A stretch of 64,000 nt of DNA from Spirochaetaceae bacterium (GTDB taxonomy: Bacteria > Spirochaetota > Spirochaetia > Treponematales > Treponemataceae), in the NCBI GenBank assembly GCA_017618015.1, contig JAFZVC010000025.1:102374-166373 (forward strand). The letters run 5' to 3'. Of the stretch, positions 26,682 to 34,721 are shown piece after piece. Every line of letters begins with the position of its first letter. Position 1 is the stretch's first letter. A program made the translations under genes and the position numbers. The notes beneath the pieces were generated by a model. That model worked only from the letters and a program-made list of their open reading frames with translations. It ran no database searches and was not told the origin of the DNA.

Positions 26682-27749
26682 ATGAAAAAGCTGCAAAAAA
26701 CAATGAAATTAATTCTGGTTTGTATAATTGCTTTTAGTTTCTTATTTACCTCATGTGATCAAGCTGCTGCTCCGGAAACGCCAAGTGGAGAAACACCGAC
26801 AACGAATACGCCAGAATCTGGGAATGGAAATCCTCCGGTAACTTATGATGGACCAGTTATTGAATGTACTTCAGATACAATTGTTTCAACAATAGGTGAG
26901 ATAACTGAATCCTGTGCAATAAAAGCAGAAGGTGCATTCAGTGCGGAATTGATTCGGAATATTAATGCTGCGTTCAAAGAGCTTGCAGAATCTCAACCGG
27001 ATGTTCGAATAATACTTGATCTTTGGGCAACGACTGGTCTTACTGAATTAGAAGATGTCCGTACTGGTACAGGAGATAACTCTACTTGGAATGAAGGGTA
27101 CTCATTATATGGATGTACAAATCTTAAAATGGTTATTCTTCCAAATAGTCTTACCAGTATTGGTAATTACTCATTTGCATATTGTACAAATCTTGAAAGT
27201 GTATATTTACCAAGCAGTATTACTAGTATAGGGCAAAAAGCATTCGGGCGATGTGAGAATCTTTTGAGCATGACAATACCGAATGGAGTTACATGTATTG
27301 AAGATAATACTTTTGAGGATTGTGAAAAACTAGCAAGTATAGTAATCCCAAATACAGTGACTAGTGTGGGAGAAGAAGCTTTTGAGGGATGTACGTTGCT
27401 TACAAACTTGACTGTACCGAATAACGTAACATTTATTGGAAGACAAGCCTTTGCTGACTGTGGTCTTACTAGTATTACGTTAGGGAATAGTGTGATAAAT
27501 ATTGAACGTCAAGCGTTTGAAGGTTGTGAGTATCTTACATGTTTAACAATACCTGCTAGTGTTTTAAACATAGGAAGTTATGCATTTACGCAATGTTCAA
27601 GCCTAACGAGCGTGACATTTGAAAATACAACTGGATGGAGTGCCGGAGATACAGCTATTAGTAGCGAAGATCTTTCTAATACAACAACTGCCGCCACATA
27701 TTTAACAGACACATATTTAGATTGCGATTGGACTCGTTCTAACAATTAG
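26682..27749 (+). CDS. BspA-like leucine-rich repeat lipoprotein
   Basis: A 355-aa surface lipoprotein. MKKLQKTMKLILVCIIAFSF ends in a lipobox (LFTSC), then a proline/threonine linker. Residues about 130-330 are LRR_5-type repeats of about 23 residues such as IPNGVTCIEDNTFEDCEKLA and VPNNVTFIGRQAFADCGLTS. Treponemal and oral-bacterial BspA proteins of this type bind host matrix proteins or other bacteria. AGGAG precedes the start. The gene is AT-rich compared with the operon that follows. Confidence 0.88.
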   Translation: MKKLQKTMKLILVCIIAFSFLFTSCDQAAAPETPSGETPTTNTPESGNGNPPVTYDGPVIECTSDTIVSTIGEITESCAIKAEGAFSAELIRNINAAFKELAESQPDVRIILDLWATTGLTELEDVRTGTGDNSTWNEGYSLYGCTNLKMVILPNSLTSIGNYSFAYCTNLESVYLPSSITSIGQKAFGRCENLLSMTIPNGVTCIEDNTFEDCEKLASIVIPNTVTSVGEEAFEGCTLLTNLTVPNNVTFIGRQAFADCGLTSITLGNSVINIERQAFEGCEYLTCLTIPASVLNIGSYAFTQCSSLTSVTFENTTGWSAGDTAISSEDLSNTTTAATYLTDTYLDCDWTRSNN

Positions 27750-27883
27750 CTGGGGTTTTAGGGGCAAAACTAAATGAATGCTCGGCACTTAGGAGAAGGG
27801 GGTGTGGTGAAAACCGCGATGGTTGAGTTTACGAAACCGCGCGGGTTGAACCCAGGGGGAAAACTTTCCCCCTTCGCTCTGAA
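27750..27883. repeat. intergenic palindromic block
   Basis: No gene seen. The clearest element is GGGGGAAA (27855-27862) against TTTCCCCC (27865-27872) with a two-base loop; the rest is GC-rich with partial palindromes such as ACCGCG/CGCGGG. Confidence 0.45.
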
Positions 27884-27912
27884 TGGACAACTACGGCTCG
27901 TTGAGCTATAAT
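27884..27912 (+). promoter_or_regulatory. nfeD promoter, predicted leaderless
   Basis: TGGACA (27884-27889), a 17-base spacer and consensus TATAAT (27907-27912). Seven bases downstream of the -10 end is position 27919, the A of the ATG, so transcription and translation should start at the same base. Confidence 0.75.
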
Positions 27913-27918
27913 TTAAGT

Positions 27919-28383
27919 ATGTTAGATTTTATTATGGCACATTTGCCGTGGTTCTGGCTTGCGATGGCTATTTTAATGACCATCATGGAGTTTATAATAC
28001 CCGGGCTTGCGACAATCTGGTTCGCGCTCGGTGCTGTTGTGATGATTCCGCTCTCACTGCTCCCAATTCAGTTTGCGATACAAATCGTAATTTTCCTTGT
28101 CATTTCCGTCGTTCTGCTGATTTTCACGCGTCCGTTCGCTGTGAAAAAGCTCAAGGCAAACAGGGAAAAAACTAACGTCGATGCGCTCGCCGGCAAAAGC
28201 GCTCTTGTCGTAAAGCCAATCTCCAAGTACGAGAAAGGTGAAGTAAAAGTCGGCGGAATTGTTTGGACAGCTCGCTCGGAAGACGAAACCCCGCTTAAAA
28301 AAGGCGAGGAATGTTTCGTTATCCGGATTGAGGGTGCCACAGCCGTTGTTGGCAAAGAAATGCCGCAGGAAAACAAAGAGTAA
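27919..28383 (+). CDS. nfeD: NfeD-like membrane protein
   Basis: A 154-aa protein with three or four membrane helices in the first 85 residues (PWFWLAMAILMTIMEFIIPG, IWFALGAVVMIPLSLL, FAIQIVIFLVISVVLLIF) and a C-terminal OB-fold domain (VVKPISKYEKGEVKVGGIVW). Short NfeD proteins without the N-terminal protease pair with SPFH proteins, and the next gene is one. An in-frame ATG at 27934 is an alternative start. No ribosome binding site exists for either. Confidence 0.88.
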   Translation: MLDFIMAHLPWFWLAMAILMTIMEFIIPGLATIWFALGAVVMIPLSLLPIQFAIQIVIFLVISVVLLIFTRPFAVKKLKANREKTNVDALAGKSALVVKPISKYEKGEVKVGGIVWTARSEDETPLKKGEECFVIRIEGATAVVGKEMPQENKE

Positions 28384-28452
28384 CAGTTTCAGGGGTGCGC
28401 CGCGCTTTTTGTGCGGGTTCGCGTCCTAAAATCAATTATAGAGAGGAAAAAA

Positions 28453-29382
28453 ATGGAGTTTTGGATTTTTATAAGCGTACTTATTGTGTTTATCGTTCTT
28501 ATCATAATTAAGAACATCCGCATTGTACCGCAGTCACAGGCGTTCATTCTGGAGCGTCTTGGCGGATATTTGACGACATGGCATGTTGGACTTCACGTAA
28601 AGATGCCTTTCATCGATAAAGTTGTGAACAAGGTTTCGCTTAAGGAGCGCGTGCTCGATTTTAAGCCACAGCCTGTAATTACAAAAGATAACGTAACGAT
28701 GATGATTGATACTGTTATCTATTTCCAGATTACAGACCCGAAGCTCTACACATACGGTGTTGAGAACCCGATGAACGCTATCGAGAACCTTTCTGCGACG
28801 ACGCTCCGTAACATTATCGGTGAGCTTGAGCTCGATGGCACGCTCACAAGCCGCGATGTTATCAACACGAGGATGCGCTCAATTCTTGACGAGGCGACAG
28901 ATCCTTGGGGAATTAAGGTTAACCGCGTTGAGGTAAAGAACATTATTCCGCCCGAAAGCATTCAGGAAGCGATGGAAAAGCAGATGCGTGCCGAGCGCGA
29001 GCGCCGTGAGGCTATCTTGATTTCTGAAGGTCACAAGCAGTCAGCAATTCTTGAAGCTGAGGGAAAGAAAGCCGCAGTTATTCTTGAGGCTGAGGCAAGC
29101 AAAGAGGCACGGATTCTTGAAGCAGAGGCTGCTAAGGAAGCCGCTATCCGCAAGGCAGAAGGTGAGGCACAGGCTATCCTTTCTGTTCAGAAAGCTACGG
29201 CAGCCGGTCTTGAGATGATAAAGAACGCGCAGATTGATGATAAAGTGCTTAAGCTCCGCAGCCTTGAGTCTTTTGAGAAAGCAGCTGACGGACAGGCTAC
29301 AAAGATTATAATCCCATCTGATATTCAGAACCTTGCGGGCGTTGTTACCGCGATTTCTGACATCGGAAAGGGTAACAAATAA
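28453..29382 (+). CDS. SPFH/band 7 membrane protein, QmcA-like
   Basis: A 309-aa protein: one N-terminal membrane helix (FWIFISVLIVFIVLIII), an SPFH domain (residues about 25-190; VPQSQAFILERLGGYLTTWH, LDFKPQPVITKDNVTMMIDT), and a long coiled coil rich in EAE repeats (GKKAAVILEAEASKEARILE). These form large ring assemblies in the membrane and act with NfeD in membrane microdomains. GAGAGG precedes the ATG. It lies 69 bases behind nfeD and 43 ahead of deoD. Confidence 0.93.
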   Translation: MEFWIFISVLIVFIVLIIIKNIRIVPQSQAFILERLGGYLTTWHVGLHVKMPFIDKVVNKVSLKERVLDFKPQPVITKDNVTMMIDTVIYFQITDPKLYTYGVENPMNAIENLSATTLRNIIGELELDGTLTSRDVINTRMRSILDEATDPWGIKVNRVEVKNIIPPESIQEAMEKQMRAERERREAILISEGHKQSAILEAEGKKAAVILEAEASKEARILEAEAAKEAAIRKAEGEAQAILSVQKATAAGLEMIKNAQIDDKVLKLRSLESFEKAADGQATKIIIPSDIQNLAGVVTAISDIGKGNK

Positions 29383-29425
29383 TACGTTTCAAAAGGTTTT
29401 ATTCTATAATTAAAGGAGTGTGGAA

Positions 29426-30130
29426 ATGAGTACACATATTGCTGCCAAGGAAGGACAGATCGCTGACACAGTATTGCTTCCTGGTGATCCGCTTCGCGCG
29501 AAGTATATCGCGGAGAATTTTCTGAAAGATGCCGAGTGCTACACATCGGTTCGTAATATGTTCGGTTTTACGGGCACATACAAAGGAAAGAGAGTTTCCG
29601 TACAGGGAACCGGAATGGGACAGCCTTCGCTTTCTATTTACGTGAACGAGCTTTTCCAGTTCTACAATGTGCAGAAAGCCGTGCGCATCGGTACTTGTGG
29701 TTCTATCCAGGATGATGTTAACGTCCGCGACCTTGTTCTTGGACTTGCCGCTTGTACTGACTCAAGTCTTTTGAACCAGCGTTTCGGCGACTTGCATTTT
29801 GCGCCTACTCCGGACTGGGGTCTTTTGCGCAAGGCTGTAGAAACAGCTGAGGCAAAAGGAATTAAGCCGCACGTTGGCGCTATCGTTTCCAGCGATTTGT
29901 TCTATGACGAGAATGAGAACTGGAAGCTCTGGCAAAAATACGGCGTTCTTGCTCTTGAAATGGAAGCGGCAGAGCTTTATACGCTCGCCAAAAAATACGG
30001 CCGCAAGGCTCTGGCTATTCTTACTGTTTCTGATCACGTCATTAAGCACGAGGAAACGACTGCTGAAGAAAGACAGACATCTTTCGTTCAGATGATGGAA
30101 GTTGCGCTTGATACTGTAACTGCCGAATAA
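29426..30130 (+). CDS. deoD: purine nucleoside phosphorylase, DeoD type
   Basis: The 234-aa cytoplasmic enzyme splits purine nucleosides with phosphate for salvage. Family blocks are clear: LLPGDPLRAKYIAENFLKDA at the N-terminus, GTGMGQPSLSIYVNEL, RIGTCGSIQ, and LEMEAAELYTLAKKYG, with SDHV carrying the catalytic aspartate. Length matches hexameric DeoD. AAGGAG lies eight bases before the start. Confidence 0.95.
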   Translation: MSTHIAAKEGQIADTVLLPGDPLRAKYIAENFLKDAECYTSVRNMFGFTGTYKGKRVSVQGTGMGQPSLSIYVNELFQFYNVQKAVRIGTCGSIQDDVNVRDLVLGLAACTDSSLLNQRFGDLHFAPTPDWGLLRKAVETAEAKGIKPHVGAIVSSDLFYDENENWKLWQKYGVLALEMEAAELYTLAKKYGRKALAILTVSDHVIKHEETTAEERQTSFVQMMEVALDTVTAE

Positions 30131-30183
30131 GCAGATGGTTTTATGACATTCGGAGAGAGTCTCACTAATAACATGGAGTATGT

Positions 30184-31095
30184 ATGAAACCTACATTGCT
30201 TGTTCTTGCTGCGGGTATGGGAAGCCGTTACGGTGGTGTAAAACAGATTGATGCCGTCGGGCTTCATGGTGAGTGCCTTCTTGATTTCGCAACTTTTGAT
30301 GCAAAAAGAAGCGGCTTTGGTAAAGTTATTTATATTATACGAAAAGACATAGAGAAAGATTTTCGCGAGCGGCTTTTTGACCGCGTTGCTGCGAATTTTG
30401 ACGCTGAGTATGTTTTCCAGACACCTGATGCGCTTTTTACGGACGAGCAGAAAAAGCTTATCTCGCCGGAGCGCACTAAGCCTTGGGGAACGATTCACGC
30501 GGTTCTTTGCGCCGAAGACAGTCTTAAGACGCCGTTTGCCGTAATCAATGCGGACGATTACTACGGACGCGATGCTTTTGCAACCATGCATGATCATCTT
30601 GCCTCGCTTGGTCCGAATTCTACCGAAAACGCGATGGTCGGGTATATCCTTAAAAACACGATGAGTCCGTCCGGCTCCGTTTCAAGGGGCGTGTGCAACG
30701 TAAAAGACGGATATCTTGAATCCATACACGAAAATACGAAGATATACTTTGAGAACGGAAAAGTCATAACGGAGCGTGAGGACGGCAAGCACGAGTTTAC
30801 CGGCGATGAATGGGTCTCCATGAACTTCTTCGGTTTCGCGTTGTCTGCTTTCAAGCCTTTCCACGAGTATTGGGATGATTTCGTCCGGAATAACGCGTCT
30901 TCGCTTAAGAGCGAGGCATATCTTCCAGAGGCTGCAAGCCGCATCGTAACGTCGGGTCAGGGAAGAATAAAGTTCTGCTCTTCAAAGGAAAAGTGGTTCG
31001 GAATGACATACCCGGAAGACCGCGAGAGCGTAAAGAACGAGATTGCCTCTAAGATAAAGAGCGGATATTACCCTGAAAAGCTGTGGGAGAAATAG
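30184..31095 (+). CDS. sugar nucleotidyltransferase
   Basis: A 303-aa NDP-sugar pyrophosphorylase-like enzyme. The signature loop LAAGMGSRYGGVKQIDAVG at residues about 7-25 binds the nucleotide triphosphate, and VINADDYYGRDAF carries the metal-binding aspartate. The exact sugar and base are not decided by the sequence. It lies eight bases ahead of manA, so mannose activation or cell-surface sugar synthesis is likely. GGAG precedes the ATG. Confidence 0.85.
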   Translation: MKPTLLVLAAGMGSRYGGVKQIDAVGLHGECLLDFATFDAKRSGFGKVIYIIRKDIEKDFRERLFDRVAANFDAEYVFQTPDALFTDEQKKLISPERTKPWGTIHAVLCAEDSLKTPFAVINADDYYGRDAFATMHDHLASLGPNSTENAMVGYILKNTMSPSGSVSRGVCNVKDGYLESIHENTKIYFENGKVITEREDGKHEFTGDEWVSMNFFGFALSAFKPFHEYWDDFVRNNASSLKSEAYLPEAASRIVTSGQGRIKFCSSKEKWFGMTYPEDRESVKNEIASKIKSGYYPEKLWEK

Positions 31096-31103
31096 GAAAA
31101 TAA

Positions 31104-32003
31104 ATGTTTCTTTCTATTCCTTATGTCTCTGAAAAAGTGTGGGGATACGAACGCTGGATAGCGTCTGCCCACGCGGTCGGAAATTCTGTCGCGGACAAAG
31201 ATTCTGAGCCGGTTTACGCCGGAAGAACGCTCGGTGACATAACGGGTGGTGATTTTCCGCTTCTTGTAAAGCTGATTCAGGCGAACGACACTCTTTCCGT
31301 GCAGGTTCACCCCGACGACGAATATGCCCGCCGGGTCGAAAACACTTACGGAAAGACGGAATGCTGGTACATACTTGATGCAGTTCCGGGAGCGACGCTT
31401 GTTTGCGGGCTTAACAGGGAATATTCCAGGGCAGAGCTTGAGGCGGCTCTTAAAAACGGTACGATTGCCGACTGTCTTAAATATGTGCCTGTTTCAAAGG
31501 GCGATTTTGTTTTTATCCCGGCGGGCACCGTCCACGCTATTCAGGGCGGGTTAAGGCTGCTTGAGGTTCAGGAGCCGAGCGACATTACGTACAGGCTTTA
31601 TGACTGGGGCCGACCGCGCGAGATTCACGTCGCAAAAGCCTTAGAAGTGACGAAATGCAGCGCGCCGGAGCCCGTACGGAACTTTTCTGGTGTGTTCAGC
31701 TGCGACTATTTCCGGCTTGAAAAATGTGTCGTGAGTGGTTCCGGTTCTGCCAGTGGCGAAAGGTCGGCTGTGGTGGGCGGCGCGGATAAAGGCGAGCCTG
31801 TCGTTCAGATGCCGGGAAACAGGAAAGAAGCGTCGGCGGTGCTTTTTATTCTGGAAGGCGAGGGTACGCTTTCTTCAAGCAGAGGAACGGAGCTTTCCGT
31901 AAAACCTGAGGATACGGTTATTCTTTCCGCGGACGAGACGGTCAGCGTCATGCCGGTAGCGGGACAAAATCTTTCCTACATGAAAATTACGTTTCCAGCG
32001 TAG
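31104..32003 (+). CDS. manA: mannose-6-phosphate isomerase class I
   Basis: The 299-aa zinc enzyme interconverts mannose-6-phosphate and fructose-6-phosphate. Zinc-site blocks are present: VQVHPDDEYARR, KTECWYIL, and PAGTVHAIQGGLRLLEVQEP. It is slightly shorter than the enterobacterial enzyme, like the small Firmicute forms. It is the last gene of the nfeD-SPFH-deoD-nucleotidyltransferase-manA run, whose gaps are 8-69 bases and all on one strand. Confidence 0.93.
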   Translation: MFLSIPYVSEKVWGYERWIASAHAVGNSVADKDSEPVYAGRTLGDITGGDFPLLVKLIQANDTLSVQVHPDDEYARRVENTYGKTECWYILDAVPGATLVCGLNREYSRAELEAALKNGTIADCLKYVPVSKGDFVFIPAGTVHAIQGGLRLLEVQEPSDITYRLYDWGRPREIHVAKALEVTKCSAPEPVRNFSGVFSCDYFRLEKCVVSGSGSASGERSAVVGGADKGEPVVQMPGNRKEASAVLFILEGEGTLSSSRGTELSVKPEDTVILSADETVSVMPVAGQNLSYMKITFPA

Positions 32004-32004
32004 T

Positions 32005-32058
32005 AAAACACAAACGTGCATAATTGCAATTAGTTTCCGAGAAACTCGTTTGTGTTTT
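32005..32058 (+). terminator. inverted repeat after manA
   Basis: Perfect 12-bp arms AAAACACAAACG (32005-32016) and CGTTTGTGTTTT (32047-32058), with inner hairpins TGCA-ATT-like and AGTTTC-CGA-GAAACT in the loop. The T-rich right arm may end the manA transcript. Confidence 0.55.
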
Positions 32059-32071
32059 AATGCTCAATAGC

Positions 32072-32104
32072 GAAAAAAAAAGGCAAGCGGTGTACCGCCT
32101 GCCT
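32072..32104 (-). terminator. terminator of the EF-G-like gene
   Basis: On the minus strand AGGCA/TGCCT and GCGGT/ACCGC arms form a stem (32081-32104) followed by nine U at 32073-32081. Confidence 0.8.
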
Positions 32105-32127
32105 TTCTTAATCTCATTATGTTCGGG

Positions 32128-34215
32128 CTATTCCTCAAGGTTCTGGATTGTGATGAACTCTTTCGCCGCGGCGATAACGTCATCAGCAATCTTACCAGAG
32201 ATAGGATCGTAGTGGTCGAACGATGTTTCGAAACTTCCCGTGCCGCTCGTTATTGAGCGAAGGTCAATCGCGTAGCGGAGAAGCTCTGACTGCGGAACCT
32301 GTGCGCGGATTTCTTCAATGCCACCCTCAATGTCGCTCTGACCAAGGATGCGTCCGCGGCGACCAGAGAAGTCAGACATAATATCACCAAGATACTTCGA
32401 CTCTACCCAAACAGTGATGTTCATAATCGGCTCAAGGAGAATCGGGCCTGCCTGGCGCATCGCGTCGCGGAAAGCGTTACGTGAAGCAATCTTGAACGCA
32501 AGTTCTGATGAGTCAACAGGATGCTCTTTACCATCAAGAACAGTCGTCGCAACATCGACAACTGGGTAACCGGCGAGAACACCGTTGAGCATAGCCTCTT
32601 TAACACCTTTCTCAACACCAGGAATGTATCCCTTTGAGATTGCACCACCGAAAACAGCGTTTGTGAACTTGTAGTTCTCGCCGCGTTCAAGAGGCTCAAT
32701 AGCAAGAACGACGCGTCCGTACTGGCCGTGACCACCGGACTGCTTCTTGTGCGTGTATTCCGCCTGCGCCTTGCGCTGAATTGTCTCGCGGTAAGCGATG
32801 CGCGGAATTGCCGTGTTGATCTGGAGCTTGTTCTGGTTCTTAAGCTTGTCGAGCAGAATAGTGATATGAAGCTCACCCATACCGGAAAGTACGTTCTGCT
32901 TTGTTTCCGGGTTGAACTTGTATGAAAGCGTTCTGTCTTCTTCTGCTGCGTGAGCAAGAAGCTCGCTCATCTTGTCTTCGTCTTTCTTGTTGTCTGCCGA
33001 AACAGCCATAGAATAGATTGGGTATGGATGGCGCAGGCGGACGAACGGAAATGCGTCCTGTGCGGCTGCGAGCGTGTCGCTTGTCTTTGCGAGAGGCAGC
33101 TTTGTCGCGATTATTATGTCGCCGGCATTACCAACTTTAACTTCCTCAAGCTTCTTTCCGATTGAGCGGAAAATCTTTCCAATCTTTTCTTTGCGTCCTT
33201 CTGTGATGTTCCAGTATTCTGTTTCCGGTGTGAACTGGCCTGTGATAATCTTGATGTAAGAAAGCTTTCCAGAGAACTGGTCGCTCGCTGTCTTTACAAC
33301 AAGTGCTGTCATCTGACCATCGCCAACTTTTACAGTTACTGTGTCGTCATCGCCTTTCTTTGCTGTTTCAATTGCGTCTTCTGGAGACGGTGCAATGTCC
33401 GCGATAAAGTCGAGGTACGGAACAAGACCGGAGTTCAATGTCGGCGCACCGACGAAACTAGGAATTATGCGGTTGTTCTTGAAAGCTTCTTTAAGTCCCT
33501 TTGAGATTTCTTCAGGAGTAAGCTCGCCTTCATCAATGAATTTTATAAGAAGATCATCGTCACCTTCTGCCGCCGCACCTGCGAGGTTGCTCAAAGCGGT
33601 TTCGTAATCTTCCTTGTAGTCTGCCGGAATGTCCGTAGCCGTTTCTTTTGCGCCGGCAGCCGGAACTGGGTATGCTTTTCCGTTGAGAACGTCGATAACG
33701 CCTTCCCATTTACCGCTCTTTTTCATAGGGATTGTTACACGGCAAACTTCTACGTTGAATTTATCGTGGATATCTTTTGCAATAACGGCATCGTCTGTGC
33801 GGTCTTCTTCACCCCTGTTGATGAAAACCATGCGGCTCTTATTGCGGCGGTCAAGGTCGCGCCAAAGCTTAACAGTCTCAATCTGAACGCCGTTGCGTCC
33901 GTCTATGAGCAATGAAGCGATTTCGCTTGATCTGAAAGCGGAAATAACTTCACCTGTGAAGTCTGCTGAACCTGGTGTATCCCAGAAATTGATATTAATA
34001 TCTTTCCAAGTTATATGTGAAAGCGATGCGTAAACTGAAATCTTTCTTTCAATCTCTTCCGGTGCGGAATCGCTTACTGTTTTTCCGGAAGCTGTTGACT
34101 CAGCTTTTGAAATAACCCCGCCCGTCAGAAGAAGTTGTTCCATAAAGGTTGTTTTGCCGGTCTGTCCATGACCTGCGATTGCCACGTTTCTTAACTGTGC
34201 CGTTGTAAAATCCAT
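32128..34215 (-). CDS. elongation factor G-like GTPase, second paralogue
   Basis: A 695-aa ribosomal GTPase of the EF-G-like (EF-G2) subfamily. The P-loop is GHGQTGKT (residues 15-22), G3 is DTPGSADF, and later EF-G domains include THKKQSGGHGQYGRV and SDFSGRRGRILGQ. The G4 base-recognition motif, normally NKMD, reads NRGEEDR here, so guanine specificity may be altered. In Borrelia one of two EF-Gs moves the ribosome and the other recycles it; this divergent copy is probably not the translocase. AAGGAG precedes the start; fusA itself is 11 kb away. Confidence 0.9.
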   Translation of the reverse strand: MDFTTAQLRNVAIAGHGQTGKTTFMEQLLLTGGVISKAESTASGKTVSDSAPEEIERKISVYASLSHITWKDININFWDTPGSADFTGEVISAFRSSEIASLLIDGRNGVQIETVKLWRDLDRRNKSRMVFINRGEEDRTDDAVIAKDIHDKFNVEVCRVTIPMKKSGKWEGVIDVLNGKAYPVPAAGAKETATDIPADYKEDYETALSNLAGAAAEGDDDLLIKFIDEGELTPEEISKGLKEAFKNNRIIPSFVGAPTLNSGLVPYLDFIADIAPSPEDAIETAKKGDDDTVTVKVGDGQMTALVVKTASDQFSGKLSYIKIITGQFTPETEYWNITEGRKEKIGKIFRSIGKKLEEVKVGNAGDIIIATKLPLAKTSDTLAAAQDAFPFVRLRHPYPIYSMAVSADNKKDEDKMSELLAHAAEEDRTLSYKFNPETKQNVLSGMGELHITILLDKLKNQNKLQINTAIPRIAYRETIQRKAQAEYTHKKQSGGHGQYGRVVLAIEPLERGENYKFTNAVFGGAISKGYIPGVEKGVKEAMLNGVLAGYPVVDVATTVLDGKEHPVDSSELAFKIASRNAFRDAMRQAGPILLEPIMNITVWVESKYLGDIMSDFSGRRGRILGQSDIEGGIEEIRAQVPQSELLRYAIDLRSITSGTGSFETSFDHYDPISGKIADDVIAAAKEFITIQNLEE

Positions 34216-34319
34216 ACGATTCTCCTTTTATATAAGCGGTTTTTAGCTTCACTTTTGGTTCACTAATATATATCCATGATAATTTCACATAAGAAGAATT
34301 GTCAAGTTTTTAAATTTGT

Positions 34320-34347
34320 TTGTACTTGCACAAATGGTGCGTATAAG
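34320..34347 (+). promoter_or_regulatory. promoter of the riboswitch-cbiK transcript
   Basis: TTGTAC (34320-34325), 16-base spacer, TATAAG (34342-34347). The predicted start is about 25 bases before the riboswitch core. Confidence 0.6.
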
Positions 34348-34375
34348 TTACTGTGAAGACGATTCACAAGGTGAA

Positions 34376-34560
34376 TACAGTAACAGGTGCCGCTCTATAC
34401 GCAAAGCGTGTAAGAAGCGGTTAAAAGGGAAGCAGGTTAGAATCCTGCACGATCTCGTCACTGTAATAAGGGAGTGTCCGCCGTTTTATGTCACTGGATG
34501 AAAGTCTGGGAAGGCAGACGGACGCGATGAGCTTTAAGCCAGGAAACCTGCCTGTTATGA
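34376..34560 (+). promoter_or_regulatory. cobalamin (B12) riboswitch
   Basis: The conserved parts appear in order: AGGTGCC at 34385, the TTAAAAGGGAAGCAGG block at 34421, a paired AGCAGGTT/AATCCTGC arm, the B12-box GTCACTG at 34490, GGGAAGGC at 34508, and GATGAGC with TTAAGCCAGGAAACCTGCC at 34526-34552. Adenosyl- or methylcobalamin binding should lower expression of the downstream gene, as known for this class. The 160 bases to the ATG hold the expression platform, with AAGGAG just before the start. Confidence 0.93.
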
Positions 34561-34721
34561 TAGTACAGGAAGTGCAAAGCAATTCCAGATCACGAGTAAT
34601 TGGTCGTACTCCACATCTAAACTGCCTCAAACCAAGCTGCCAGAAAGGCGTGCCGTCTTTATGCGCGGCGCATAGCACACCTACGCCTATCGTGTTTTCC
34701 TTGTCATCATAAGGAGTTACT

